From Cryobacterium roopkundense (lineage in GTDB: Bacteria; Actinomycetota; Actinomycetes; Actinomycetales; Microbacteriaceae), in assembly GCF_014200405.1 (NCBI RefSeq), contig NZ_JACHBQ010000001.1:2418001-2482000 (forward strand): a DNA stretch of 64,000 bases, in the 5' to 3' direction. The notes under the pieces were generated by a model. The model saw nothing but the letters and a program-made list of their open reading frames with translations, ran no database searches and had not been told where the DNA came from. A program made the translations under genes and the position numbers. This document shows, piece after piece, positions 35,448-44,486 of this stretch (its first letter is position 1; each line of letters begins with the position of its first letter).

Positions 35448-35495
35448 GTTGCGTACTACGAAGCTTGTTGTCATTACTGCGATCAGGACCCATCT

Positions 35496-35834
35496 ATGCG
35501 AATTTGTTCCTTGGCCGACCTTGCGCCGGGTGTAGCCCTGCGGGTCGACACCGTGAGTCCCCCGATCGCCGTCTTCCATACGGAGGACGGCGAAGTCTTC
35601 GCGGTCGACGACACGTGTACGCATCAGGACGCCTCCCTCACGGACGGCTGGTTGGAGGGGTGCGAGGTGGAGTGCCCGCTGCACGCCTCCCGGTTCGACC
35701 TGCGCACGGGACGAGTTGACGCTCCCCCGGCCAAGCGCGGCATTCGCACGCATGCCGTTACGATCACCGACGGGGATGTCCATGTGCTGATCTCAGCGGC
35801 CGAACCCAACCTGCCTCCCGGCGTTTCGTACTGA
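35496..35834 (+). CDS. Rieske-type ferredoxin
   Basis: 112 residues. The 2Fe-2S ligands are in CTHQDASLTD and CPLHASRF, the C-x-H and C-x2-H Rieske pattern. It carries electrons from the FAD reductase encoded next to the oxygenase encoded two genes on. Start ATG at 35496, AGGA eight bases upstream. Confidence 0.9.
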   Translation: MRICSLADLAPGVALRVDTVSPPIAVFHTEDGEVFAVDDTCTHQDASLTDGWLEGCEVECPLHASRFDLRTGRVDAPPAKRGIRTHAVTITDGDVHVLISAAEPNLPPGVSY

Positions 35835-35849
35835 GGCGCGGCGCACCAG

Positions 35850-37100
35850 GTGAGCACGGATCACGCCGGAACCGCCGCGAGCGGTCTGAAGTCGGTCACG
35901 ATCGTCGGGGCGAGTCTCGCCGGCCACGCCAGCGCCCGGGCGCTCCGGGCTCAGGGCTTCGACGGGCGCATCACCATGATCGGCGACGAGGTGCACCGCC
36001 CCTATGACCGACCACCCCTCTCCAAGGAGTTCCTGACCGGCAGGGCGACCCTCGAGGACCTGGCGCTGGAAGCCGACGACGAGCAACTCGACGTCGAGTG
36101 GATCCTCGGCACGCGCGCGCTCAGCCTGGATTGCCCGGAACGCCTCGTCACCCTGTCGACCGGCCAGAGCGTGCGCTCTGACGCCGTCATGATCGCGACC
36201 GGGTCCGTTGCCCGCCGATTCGACCGGATGATCGACGGTGTGCATACTCTCCGAACCGTCGAGGACGCCGTGGCCCTGCGCGCCGACCTGGTACCCGGTG
36301 CGCGACTCGTCGTGGCCGGGTCCGGGTTCATCGGTCTCGAAGTCGCCTCCGCAGCCCGCGCTCTCGGCGTCGACGTCACCGTGCTCGGATCCTCGCAGTG
36401 GCCGCTCTCTCGGACATTCGGCGACACAGTCGCCGCCACCGTTCAACGCCTTCAGGAGAGCCGGGGTGTGCGAGTGCGAAACAACGTCATCGTCGACGCC
36501 GTGCTGGGAACCGACCGGGTCACCGGCGTTCGGCTGTCGACCGGCGAGCAGATCGACGCCGACGTGGTCGTTCTCGGTATCGGGTCCCGTCCGGCGGTGG
36601 GTTGGCTGGGCGAGTCCGGTCTCGACGTGCGCGCTGGCGTCGTTTGCGACGAATTCGGGGCAACTGCGGCTCCAGGCATCCTGGCCGTCGGTGACTGCGC
36701 AGCCTGGTTCGACCCGATTCGCGGGCGCGCCCACCGGATCGAACACTGGACTGATTCCCGAGATCGTCCCTCCATCAGCGTTGCTCGGTTGCTCTCGGGG
36801 AGAACGCCCCGGCAGGGGCTGCGCCCCAGCTATCTCTGGTCTGACCAGTGCGGCTCCCGCATTCAGTTCGCCGGGCGCCTGCTCGGCGGCGAAGAGCTCA
36901 CCATCGAGGCGGGAGGCGTGGAGACCGGCGACCTCCTGATGGTCTACCGGCGAGGAGGGAACCCCGTTGCCGCTGTCGGTTTCAACCAGACTCGCCTGAT
37001 GGCGCAGTGGCGCAAAAGTCTCACCGTGTCGGCAGCATCCGTCTCGCCCCCGGCTACCGTTCCGGTGGCCGAACCCCTTTCTCAACCTTTCGGAGCGTGA
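35850..37100 (+). CDS. FAD-dependent ferredoxin reductase
   Basis: 416 residues from a GTG start. Two Rossmann motifs, VTIVGASLAGHASARALR for FAD and LVVAGSGFIGLEVASAA for NADH. APGILAVGDCA is the conserved FAD segment. The C-terminal reductase domain is complete. It is the reductase of the three-component Rieske system. Confidence 0.9.
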   Translation: MSTDHAGTAASGLKSVTIVGASLAGHASARALRAQGFDGRITMIGDEVHRPYDRPPLSKEFLTGRATLEDLALEADDEQLDVEWILGTRALSLDCPERLVTLSTGQSVRSDAVMIATGSVARRFDRMIDGVHTLRTVEDAVALRADLVPGARLVVAGSGFIGLEVASAARALGVDVTVLGSSQWPLSRTFGDTVAATVQRLQESRGVRVRNNVIVDAVLGTDRVTGVRLSTGEQIDADVVVLGIGSRPAVGWLGESGLDVRAGVVCDEFGATAAPGILAVGDCAAWFDPIRGRAHRIEHWTDSRDRPSISVARLLSGRTPRQGLRPSYLWSDQCGSRIQFAGRLLGGEELTIEAGGVETGDLLMVYRRGGNPVAAVGFNQTRLMAQWRKSLTVSAASVSPPATVPVAEPLSQPFGA

Positions 37101-37107
37101 ATCCACC

Positions 37108-38241
37108 ATGATCATTGACCAGTTAGCCACCCCGCTGCCCGGCTCCCTGCTGTCGACCTTGCCGGGATCGGCGTACACGGATGCCGCGATCTTCGCGAGC
37201 GAACAGGAGAAGATCTTCGAGAAGATGTGGTTCTGCGCCGTGCGAGCCAGTGACGTGGCCGTTCCCGGAGCCTTCAGAACCATCGCTGTCGGGCGGGAGT
37301 CCGTCATCGTGAGCCGCAACCGCAAGGGAAAGGCCCGCGCCTTCTTCAACGTGTGCCGACACCGGGGCATGCAGATCTGCTCGGGGGAAGACAGCGCCGG
37401 CAGACGCACCTTCCAGTGCGGATATCACGCGTGGACGTACGACCTGGACGGTGTTCTCATCGCCGCGCCTAACCTCACCAAGATGCCCGACGTGGATCGC
37501 GCGGACCACGGCTTGCGCCGCGTCGCGGTGCGGGAGTGGCTCGGCTACATCTGGGTCTGCGTCGCCGACGAGCCGCCATCCTTTGACGAGACGGTTCTCG
37601 GCGAAGTGGTCGATCGCTTGGGTGAGGTGTCGAACCTGGACAGGTATGCCGTTGACACGCTCGCCATCGGGCGACGGATCGTCTACGACGTGAAGGCCAA
37701 TTGGAAGCTCATCATCGAGAACTTCATGGAGTGCTATCACTGCGCTACGATCCATCCGGAGCTCACCGAGGTGCTCCCGGAATTCGCCGACGGTCTCGCT
37801 GCCCAGGCCTTCGTCAACCACGGCGCCGAGTTCGGCGCTGAGATCAAGGGATTCACCATCGATGGTTCCGTCGGACACGACCTGTTGCCGGGCGTGGGCG
37901 CCGATCAGGCCCGCAAGTACTACGCGATCACCGTGAAACCGCAGGTGTTCATCAATATGGTGCCCGACCACATCATCTTCCACCGCATGTACCCGGTTTC
38001 ACCGGACCACACCATCGTGGAATGCGATTGGCTCTACCTGCCCGGCGTGGTCGAGAGCGGGCAAGACCTCACGGCGTCTGTCGAACTGTTCCACAGGGTG
38101 AACAGCCAGGACTTTGACGCGTGCGAGCGCACCCAGCCCGCCATGTCGTCGCGCGTCTATCGCGATGGAGGTGTCTTGGTGCCAGCTGAACACCACATAG
38201 CTCTCTTCCACGTGTGGCAGCAGCGGATGCTCACGACGTGA
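37108..38241 (+). CDS. Rieske oxygenase, predicted betaine-type N-demethylase
   Basis: 377 residues. The Rieske cluster ligands are CRHRG and CGYHAW. The mononuclear iron site is ENFMECYHCATIHPEL. The alpha-subunit fold resembles GbcA-type glycine betaine demethylases and related quaternary-amine oxygenases. The neighbouring dimethylglycine and sarcosine oxidases suggest glycine betaine to dimethylglycine as its reaction, but a substrate such as stachydrine or carnitine is not excluded. It ends the plus-strand operon and converges with an IclR gene 1 bp away. Confidence 0.82.
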   Translation: MIIDQLATPLPGSLLSTLPGSAYTDAAIFASEQEKIFEKMWFCAVRASDVAVPGAFRTIAVGRESVIVSRNRKGKARAFFNVCRHRGMQICSGEDSAGRRTFQCGYHAWTYDLDGVLIAAPNLTKMPDVDRADHGLRRVAVREWLGYIWVCVADEPPSFDETVLGEVVDRLGEVSNLDRYAVDTLAIGRRIVYDVKANWKLIIENFMECYHCATIHPELTEVLPEFADGLAAQAFVNHGAEFGAEIKGFTIDGSVGHDLLPGVGADQARKYYAITVKPQVFINMVPDHIIFHRMYPVSPDHTIVECDWLYLPGVVESGQDLTASVELFHRVNSQDFDACERTQPAMSSRVYRDGGVLVPAEHHIALFHVWQQRMLTT

Positions 38242-38242
38242 T

Positions 38243-39049
38243 TCAGCCGCGGTAGCCCATGAGCGCACTCACGCTGTCGGCGGCGGCCACCACGTCGAGA
38301 GCGTGTTCGGCCATGACCTCCGCCGACCACCGATAGGCCGGGCCGGATGCCGAAAGTGCGCCGATGACGGTACCGTTCGCTCCGAAGATGGGCGCTGCAA
38401 TCGCATTGAGGCCGTCTTCGAGCTCACCCAGGGTCGTCGCCCAGCCCTCGGCCCTGACGCGGTCGAGTTCGGTCCGCAGCAGGGTGGGGTCTGTGATCGT
38501 GTGCTCCGTGAAGCGAGCGAAGCCAGACTCAAGACCGACCGCCGGTGCGAGGTGCGGCCATGCCAAGAGCACCTTCCCAGAGCTCGTCGCGTGCAGGGGG
38601 GTGCGTCGACCGACCCAGCTATCCACCCTGACTGCCCCCGTACCCTCTGCCTGGTAGACATTGACCGCGCTATCGCCCTGCCGAACGGCCACATTGACGG
38701 TTTCGCCAATTAGGGCCGACAGCGCGGTGCACGCGTCCACGCCCTGTGTCGAGATCTCGAGGGTGCCGGTGACGGCTTCGGCCAGCCTCAGGATGTTCAA
38801 CCCGAGGCGATACCGTCCACGTGCGCCCGCGAGCTCGACCATACCCCGAAGTTCCAGCACCGCCAGCAGGCGGGAGATCGTCGACCGATGCACGCCCACG
38901 ATGTTCGCGACCTCAGACACGCTGGCATCGCCCGCGCGCGCGATGATCTCAAGAACGGTGACGGCCCGATCGACGGACTGGGCTCCAGTATTCTCGCCCG
39001 CCGTGACGGGCGAGGCGCTGGCGTCGTCACCTTCTCTGTCATTGCTCAC
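38243..39049 (-). CDS. IclR-family regulator
   Basis: 268 residues from a GTG start. HTH with EVANIVGVHRSTISRLLAV and effector domain with GETVNVAVRQGDSAVNVY and LHATSSGKVLLAW. Similar over its length to the second IclR protein of the cluster. Convergent with the Rieske gene and on the same strand as purU, 84 bp downstream of it. Confidence 0.88.
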   Translation of the reverse strand: MSNDREGDDASASPVTAGENTGAQSVDRAVTVLEIIARAGDASVSEVANIVGVHRSTISRLLAVLELRGMVELAGARGRYRLGLNILRLAEAVTGTLEISTQGVDACTALSALIGETVNVAVRQGDSAVNVYQAEGTGAVRVDSWVGRRTPLHATSSGKVLLAWPHLAPAVGLESGFARFTEHTITDPTLLRTELDRVRAEGWATTLGELEDGLNAIAAPIFGANGTVIGALSASGPAYRWSAEVMAEHALDVVAAADSVSALMGYRG

Positions 39050-39133
39050 GCCCCCATCTTTTCACCGAAAGCGCCTGGGATTCTCACGACACGTTCACGT
39101 CGACTCCGCACGCTTCGGGTCGTCCACTCTCGG

Positions 39134-40006
39134 CTAGCGAAAGACGACCGTCCGATTGCCGTTCGGGAAGACCCGCCGCTCGCTGTGCCATTGCACCGCA
39201 CGCGACAGCACCTGGGTCTCGACGTCACGTCCGGCAGCGACCAGCTCGTCGGGTCCCAGGTTGTGATCCACCCGTACGACATCCTGCTCGATGATGGGGC
39301 CCTCGTCGAGGTCGTCGTTGATGTAATGCGCGGTCGCACCGATCAACTTCACGCCGCGGTCATGCGCCTGGTGGTAGGGCTTGGCCCCCTTGAAGCTCGG
39401 CAGGAATGAGTGATGGATGTTGATGGCACGCCCGGACAACGCGTGACTGGTCTCCGGCGAGAGCACTTGCATATACCTGGCGAGCACGACCAAGTCGATA
39501 TCGTGTTCGGCGATCACATCGAGCAGCGCGGCCTCGGCGTGCACCTTCGTGTCCCGGGTAACCGGCAGGTGCAGGTACTCGATGCCGTAGCTCTGCACCA
39601 GCGCCGCGTGATCGGGATGGTTAGACACGACAACGGGCACATCGATATTCAGGGTGCCCATGTTGTGGCGGAAGAGCAGATCGTTCAGGCAATGCCCGAA
39701 TCGACTCACCATGATGAGGGTGCGCGTGCGGGTCGCGCTGTCCACCAGGTCGAAGGTCATCTTGTTTCGGGCCGCCACGTCAGCAAAGGCGGCCACGAGA
39801 CCGTCGACGGAGGGCACGGCGCCGACGAAGTCGAACTGAATCCGCATGAAGAACCGACCCGTCCGTCGGTCATCCAGCTGGTGACTGCTCATGATGTTGG
39901 CGCCGAATTCGTTCAGGAAACGCGACACGTCATAGACCAGGCCGGGGCCGTCCTGGCAGGAAAGGGTCAGGATGTACTCTCGACCGGGTTCGCGGAGATG
40001 AGGCAT
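39134..40006 (-). CDS. purU: Formyltetrahydrofolate deformylase
   Basis: 290 residues. N-terminal ACT domain (EYILTLSCQDGPGLVYDVSR) and C-terminal formyltransferase-fold domain with HHSFLPSFKGAKPYHQAHD and GATAHYINDDLDEGPII. It hydrolyses 10-formyl-THF to formate and THF. In demethylation clusters it regenerates THF loaded by SoxA and the dimethylglycine oxidase. ATG at 40004-40006 with TAAGGA upstream. Divergent from the IclR gene. Confidence 0.93.
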   Translation of the reverse strand: MPHLREPGREYILTLSCQDGPGLVYDVSRFLNEFGANIMSSHQLDDRRTGRFFMRIQFDFVGAVPSVDGLVAAFADVAARNKMTFDLVDSATRTRTLIMVSRFGHCLNDLLFRHNMGTLNIDVPVVVSNHPDHAALVQSYGIEYLHLPVTRDTKVHAEAALLDVIAEHDIDLVVLARYMQVLSPETSHALSGRAINIHHSFLPSFKGAKPYHQAHDRGVKLIGATAHYINDDLDEGPIIEQDVVRVDHNLGPDELVAAGRDVETQVLSRAVQWHSERRVFPNGNRTVVFR

Positions 40007-40023
40007 GGCGTCCTTACGATCGT

Positions 40024-40064
40024 CGTATGATGCATGATACGCAACATGACGCAACATGCGCAAC
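40024..40064. promoter_or_regulatory. Operator cluster between purU and iclR
   Basis: The near-palindrome CGTATGATGCATGATACG (40024-40041) is followed by GCAACAT (40041), GCAACAT (40051) and GCAAC (40060), at 10- and 9-bp spacing. The GCAACAT halves recur as a perfect palindrome before the dimethylglycine oxidase-like gene. Likely sites of the adjacent IclR protein. Confidence 0.55.
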
Positions 40065-40108
40065 GTTTTCGTGCAGATGGCCGAACGCCGCACGATAGAA
40101 TCGTGCCC

Positions 40109-40912
40109 ATGGCCACCGATGACGCCCTCAAAGCCAGCCTCGTCCAGTCGGTCGACCGAGCATTGGACATCCTGGCGATGCTCGCCACAGACGGAGAATT
40201 GGGCGTGACCGAAATGTCGCGCACCCTCGATGTGCACAAGTCCACGGTGTCGCGTCTGGTCGCCACCCTGGAACACCATGGCCTCGTGGAACAGCTGTCA
40301 GACCGCGGCCGGTACCAGCTCGGACTCGGACTCGTTCGGCTGGCAGGAGCCGCGAGCGGGCGACTCGACCTGGTCACCGAAAGCCGCGCCCTGATCCGTG
40401 AGCTTGCGACACAGACCGGAGAGACCGTCAATCTCGTCAGCCTGTCGGGGCTGGAAACGCTCTACCTCGATCAGGCCTCTGGTGGATCCGCCCTGCAGAT
40501 TCACAACTGGCTCGGCAAACGCAATCCGGTCTACGCAACGGCGAACGGCAGGGCGCTCCTCGCGTGGCGCGAGACGGCGGAGATTGATCGCCTTCTCGGC
40601 GGCCTCCTCGACACCGACGGAGCCTTTGCTCCCCTCACCAGCCACACCGTGACAGACCCGGCCGCCCTTAGCGCCGAGTTGGCCCGCGTGCGAGAACTCG
40701 GTTACGCCGTCGTTGTGGACGAGCTCGAGCTGGGCCTCACCGCGATCGCCGCCCCGATCCATGGCACCGACGGAACCGTGATCGCCTCCCTGTCGGTCTC
40801 CGGCCCGAGCTTTCGCCTCGTGGCCGAGCGGGTCGAGACAACTGCGGCCCTTCTGGTCGCAGCAGCAGCGAGAATTTCCTCGCGCATGAGGCACTTCCCG
40901 TTTGCCCCCTGA
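40109..40912 (+). CDS. IclR-family regulator
   Basis: 267 residues from ATG 40109 (an earlier start at 40034 would add a non-conserved leader crossing the operators). HTH with EMSRTLDVHKSTVSRLVAT; effector domain with GETVNLVSLSGLETLYLD and VYATANGRALLAW. Placed between purU and the dimethylglycine oxidase-like gene, both of which have GCAACAT-type sites, so it probably controls both. Confidence 0.88.
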   Translation: MATDDALKASLVQSVDRALDILAMLATDGELGVTEMSRTLDVHKSTVSRLVATLEHHGLVEQLSDRGRYQLGLGLVRLAGAASGRLDLVTESRALIRELATQTGETVNLVSLSGLETLYLDQASGGSALQIHNWLGKRNPVYATANGRALLAWRETAEIDRLLGGLLDTDGAFAPLTSHTVTDPAALSAELARVRELGYAVVVDELELGLTAIAAPIHGTDGTVIASLSVSGPSFRLVAERVETTAALLVAAAARISSRMRHFPFAP

Positions 40913-40954
40913 CACCACCGCGGACCGCGACGCGGTCACCCCGGCGGCGAACCG

Positions 40955-41063
40955 CTGATATATGTCGGTGGCGTTAAGACTCCATGCCAGGCGTCACGAA
41001 AACTCAGATAGTCCTTGACCTGAACCCCGTGTGACCACCACGATGTTGCTTAGGAAGCAACAT
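40955..41063. promoter_or_regulatory. Two operator types before the dimethylglycine oxidase-like gene
   Basis: CTGATATATGTCGG (40955-40968) resembles the soxB/gntR palindrome. ATGTTGCTT (41043-41051) and AAGCAACAT (41055-41063) form a perfect 9-bp inverted repeat with a 3-bp spacer, matching the GCAACAT halves before purU/iclR. This suggests joint control by the GntR and IclR proteins. Confidence 0.55.
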
Positions 41064-41114
41064 GATGCGACATATGCAACAAGTCGCGTTCTCAACCGAG
41101 GGAATGAGTGGAAC

Positions 41115-43583
41115 ATGGTGAAGAAGGCGCTGGGCGGGCCATCCGTTGTCATCATCGGGGGTGGTGTCGTGGGCGCGTCGGTCGCCGACGAGCTCACCCT
41201 CCTCGGCTACACCAACGTCACCGTCGTCGACGCGGGGCCGCTGCCGGCAACCGGGGGCTCGAGTTCGCATGCCCCCGGCGTGGTCTTTCAAACTAACGGC
41301 ACTCAGGTCATGACGGAATTCGCTCAGTACACCGTCCAGAAATTCGGGTCTCTCCAGTGGCAGGGTGATCCGTGCTACCTGCCGGTGGGCGGGCTCGAGA
41401 TTGCCACCACTCCCGAGCGAGCCGCCGAGCTGACCCGACGATTCGGATACGCCGAAGCCTGGGGCGTCGAGGGCGCCCGACTGCTCGACGCCGCCGAAAC
41501 GGTTTCGACCTGGGACCTCCTGGACCGGGACACGGTGCACGGAGGGCTCTTCGTTCCGGGGGACGGTATCGCCAAATCCGTCCGCGCCATCGCGGCACAG
41601 TTGCACAGGGCGGTGTCCCGCGGGGCAACGGTTCTCGATCGACATGAGGTCGTCGGCATCACCCAACTCGCCGGACGGGTCACGGGAGTGGATACCGATC
41701 AGGGGCATCTCGCCGCCGACATCGTGGTGTGCTGCGCCGGCATCTGGGGCCCCAAAATCGCCGCCATGGTGGGGCAGCGCCTTGCGCTGACACCGCTCGC
41801 ACACCAGTTCGCCTGGACCGGCGGAATAGCCCCGCTTGCCGCCCGCACGACCGAGGCCGTGCGCCCCGTGCTCCGCCACCAGGACGCTGCCCTGTACTAC
41901 CGGGAAAACGGCACCGGACTCGGCATCGGCTCCTACCGACACCGCGCCATGCCCGTGGAGGTCGATGACCTCACCCACTGGAACGAAACGGGAACAGAGC
42001 CATCGGTGCTCCCATTCACGCCGGAAGACTTCGAGTTCGCGCTTGAAGAAACGGCACGAATTCTGCCCTCGACACGGGGCATCGAACTGGCCACACCGTT
42101 CAATGGAGTCTTCTCCTTCACCGTCGACAACATGCCGCTCATGGGCCCGCATGCCACCCTCGATGGATTCTGGTTCGCAGAGGCCGTCTGGGTCACGCAC
42201 TCGGCCGGAGTCGGAAAAGCCATGGCCGAATGGATCGTCAACGGGCGCTGCAGCTCATTTGACCTGCACGCCTGCGACATCAACCGATTTGAGAATTTCC
42301 AACTCGGTCCGGCGTTCGTTGCGGCGACCGATTCACGCAATTTCATCGAGGTCTATGACATCATCCACCCGCTCAAGCCTCGTGAGCACTCCCGCATGAT
42401 GCGCACGTCACCCTTTTACCCTCGCCAATACGAGCTGGGCGGCGCATTCCTGGAGGCCAACGGGTGGGAACGGCCGCACTGGTACGCCGCGAACGACGCC
42501 CTACTCACGAGCGACCGCAACACAGGCTGGAATGTACCGGAGCCCGACGCCTGGGCGGGGCAGCACTGGTCGCCCACCATCGCGGCCGAGGCGATGATCA
42601 CTCGAACGGATGTGGCGCTCTACGATATGACAGCGTTGAAGCGGCTCGAAGTGAGCGGTCCTGGCGCCACCGAATTTCTGCAGGGAATCGTCACCGGAAA
42701 CGTGGCACGTGCAGTCGGGTCCGTCACCTACTGCCTGATGCTCGACGATGCCGGCAAAATCCACTCCGATATCACCGTGGCTCGGCTTGGTGACGAACTG
42801 TACCAGGTGGGGGCGAACGGGGCGATCGACCTCCATTGGCTGCGCCGCAGCATTCCGGAAGGCTCCGCCGTGCAGGTGCGGGACACGACTCCGGGTACCT
42901 GCTGCATCGGAATTTGGGGTCCGAAGGCACGTCTCGTGCTGGAGTCGCTCACCGATGCCGATTTCTCGAACGCCGGCTTCAAATACTTCACCGCGCAGCA
43001 GGCGTACCTCGGACTGGTTGAGGTCACGGCCATGCGCCTGTCCTACGTTGGCGAACTCGGCTGGGAACTCTACTGTTCCGCCGACCAGGGCCTCGCCCTC
43101 TGGGATTTGCTGATGGAAGCCGGAGCAGAGCACGGCATCATTGCAGCGGGACGCGGCGCATTCAATGCCCTACGGCTGGAAAAGGGCTATCGCTCGTTCG
43201 GGTCGGACATGAACTCCGGCCACTCGCCGGCCGAGGCCGGACTGGAATTCGCAGTACGGATGGCCAAGCCGGAATTCGTCGGCAAGAACGCCTTGGTCGC
43301 TGCGCCAGGGCCCTCCCAGCGACTCTGTCTCCTGCTGATTGACGATGAGAACGGAATCGTTCTGGGCTCGGAGCCGGTGTACTACGAGGGCGTTGCCGTG
43401 GGGTACGTCACCTCGGCCGCGTACGGCTACACTCTCGGCACTCCACTGGCCTATGCCTGGCTGCCCACCGGGGTGGGCGAGCCAGGCACGAGCGTTGACA
43501 TCGGGTACTTCGGACGAAGAATTGCGGCGACCGTAGCCGTCGAGCCCGCCTTCGACCCTGAGGGCCTTCGCATCCGCTGCTGA
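41115..43583 (+). CDS. Dimethylglycine oxidase-like FAD/GcvT fusion protein
   Basis: 822 residues, close to the 830-residue Arthrobacter dimethylglycine oxidase. FAD motif SVVIIGGGVVGASVADEL at the start, then SSSHAPGVVFQTNG with the His that carries covalent FAD in that family. The DAO fold runs to about 400. A central domain follows, then the GcvT aminomethyltransferase and its C-terminal barrel (about 430-822), which would pass the methylene group to THF. Sarcosine dehydrogenase activity cannot be excluded. ATG 41115 is preferred over an earlier start that would place the operator in the coding region. Confidence 0.85.
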   Translation: MVKKALGGPSVVIIGGGVVGASVADELTLLGYTNVTVVDAGPLPATGGSSSHAPGVVFQTNGTQVMTEFAQYTVQKFGSLQWQGDPCYLPVGGLEIATTPERAAELTRRFGYAEAWGVEGARLLDAAETVSTWDLLDRDTVHGGLFVPGDGIAKSVRAIAAQLHRAVSRGATVLDRHEVVGITQLAGRVTGVDTDQGHLAADIVVCCAGIWGPKIAAMVGQRLALTPLAHQFAWTGGIAPLAARTTEAVRPVLRHQDAALYYRENGTGLGIGSYRHRAMPVEVDDLTHWNETGTEPSVLPFTPEDFEFALEETARILPSTRGIELATPFNGVFSFTVDNMPLMGPHATLDGFWFAEAVWVTHSAGVGKAMAEWIVNGRCSSFDLHACDINRFENFQLGPAFVAATDSRNFIEVYDIIHPLKPREHSRMMRTSPFYPRQYELGGAFLEANGWERPHWYAANDALLTSDRNTGWNVPEPDAWAGQHWSPTIAAEAMITRTDVALYDMTALKRLEVSGPGATEFLQGIVTGNVARAVGSVTYCLMLDDAGKIHSDITVARLGDELYQVGANGAIDLHWLRRSIPEGSAVQVRDTTPGTCCIGIWGPKARLVLESLTDADFSNAGFKYFTAQQAYLGLVEVTAMRLSYVGELGWELYCSADQGLALWDLLMEAGAEHGIIAAGRGAFNALRLEKGYRSFGSDMNSGHSPAEAGLEFAVRMAKPEFVGKNALVAAPGPSQRLCLLLIDDENGIVLGSEPVYYEGVAVGYVTSAAYGYTLGTPLAYAWLPTGVGEPGTSVDIGYFGRRIAATVAVEPAFDPEGLRIRC

Positions 43584-43618
43584 CCGGACTGCCTCGCCGG
43601 GCTCGTGGGGCCGGCTGG

Positions 43619-44443
43619 CTAGCGCGCCGACCAGCCGCCGTCCATGGTGTAGCTCGATCCTGTCACCATGGCGGCGTGGTCGGAGGCCAGCCAAGCCACG
43701 AGCGACCCGACCTCAGCCGGTTCCACGAGTCGCTTGATAGCCGCCTCGGTCAGCATGATCCTACTGAGCACCTCGGATTTGGGGATCCCGTGAGCGAGGG
43801 CTTGATCGGCGATCTGCTTCTCGACCAAGGCCGTGCGAACGTATCCGGGGCTCACGCAGTTGCTCGTCACCCCGTGTTCGCCACCCTCGAGAGCCGTCAC
43901 CTTCGATAGTCCCTCTAGCCCGTGCTTGGCCGATACGTACGCGGCTTTGAAGGGAGAGGCCCGAAGGCCGTGCACGGACGACACGTTGATGATTCGGCCG
44001 AAGTTCCGCTCATACATCTGCGGGAGCGCGGCACGGATCAGGAGGAACGGCGCTTCGAGCATCAAGGCGAGGATGCGGCGAAAATCCGCCGGGTCGAAGT
44101 CCTGAATGGGATTGATTCTCTGGATCCCCGCGTTGTTTACGAGAATGTCAACCCCGTCCATCGCCGCGGCCAGGCCTTGCTCGGCGAGTTCCTGGGTGTC
44201 GAGGAGGTTGACGGCCCAGCTCGAACCCTCAACCTCCTCGGCGAGCGCTGCGGCACCGTGCGAGTCCATGTCCGCGACAATCACGTGTGCGCCCTGCCCG
44301 GCGAGCGCGCGGGCAACGGCGGCTCCGATACCGCTCGCTCCCCCGGTGACCATGGCGCGCTTGCCCTCGAGCGATCGGCCGACCGACATCTCACGCGTCT
44401 GGGAACCGGCGGCCGCGTGTGACTCGTGCAGTGTGGTGGTCAT
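43619..44443 (-). CDS. Short-chain dehydrogenase, 3-hydroxybutyrate dehydrogenase-like
   Basis: 274 residues. The NAD motif TGGASGIGAAVARALA and catalytic YVSAKHG with the upstream Ser in NVSSVHG are present. SPFKAAYVSAKHGLEGLSK and TSNCVSPGYVRTALVEKQI are typical of D-3-hydroxybutyrate dehydrogenases. Why it sits in a betaine cluster is not clear; a role in carnitine or hydroxy-acid use is possible. Same strand as the downstream-read MHS gene, 43 bp apart. Confidence 0.82.
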   Translation of the reverse strand: MTTTLHESHAAAGSQTREMSVGRSLEGKRAMVTGGASGIGAAVARALAGQGAHVIVADMDSHGAAALAEEVEGSSWAVNLLDTQELAEQGLAAAMDGVDILVNNAGIQRINPIQDFDPADFRRILALMLEAPFLLIRAALPQMYERNFGRIINVSSVHGLRASPFKAAYVSAKHGLEGLSKVTALEGGEHGVTSNCVSPGYVRTALVEKQIADQALAHGIPKSEVLSRIMLTEAAIKRLVEPAEVGSLVAWLASDHAAMVTGSSYTMDGGWSAR

Positions 44444-44486
44444 GAGTTGTCCTTCGAGGTGCGTTGTGTTGTCGCGGACACGGTAT

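Noticed and set aside
40913..41114. Glycine riboswitch upstream of the dimethylglycine oxidase-like gene
   Set aside because: The region holds protein-type palindromes; no tandem aptamer-like fold could be drawn.
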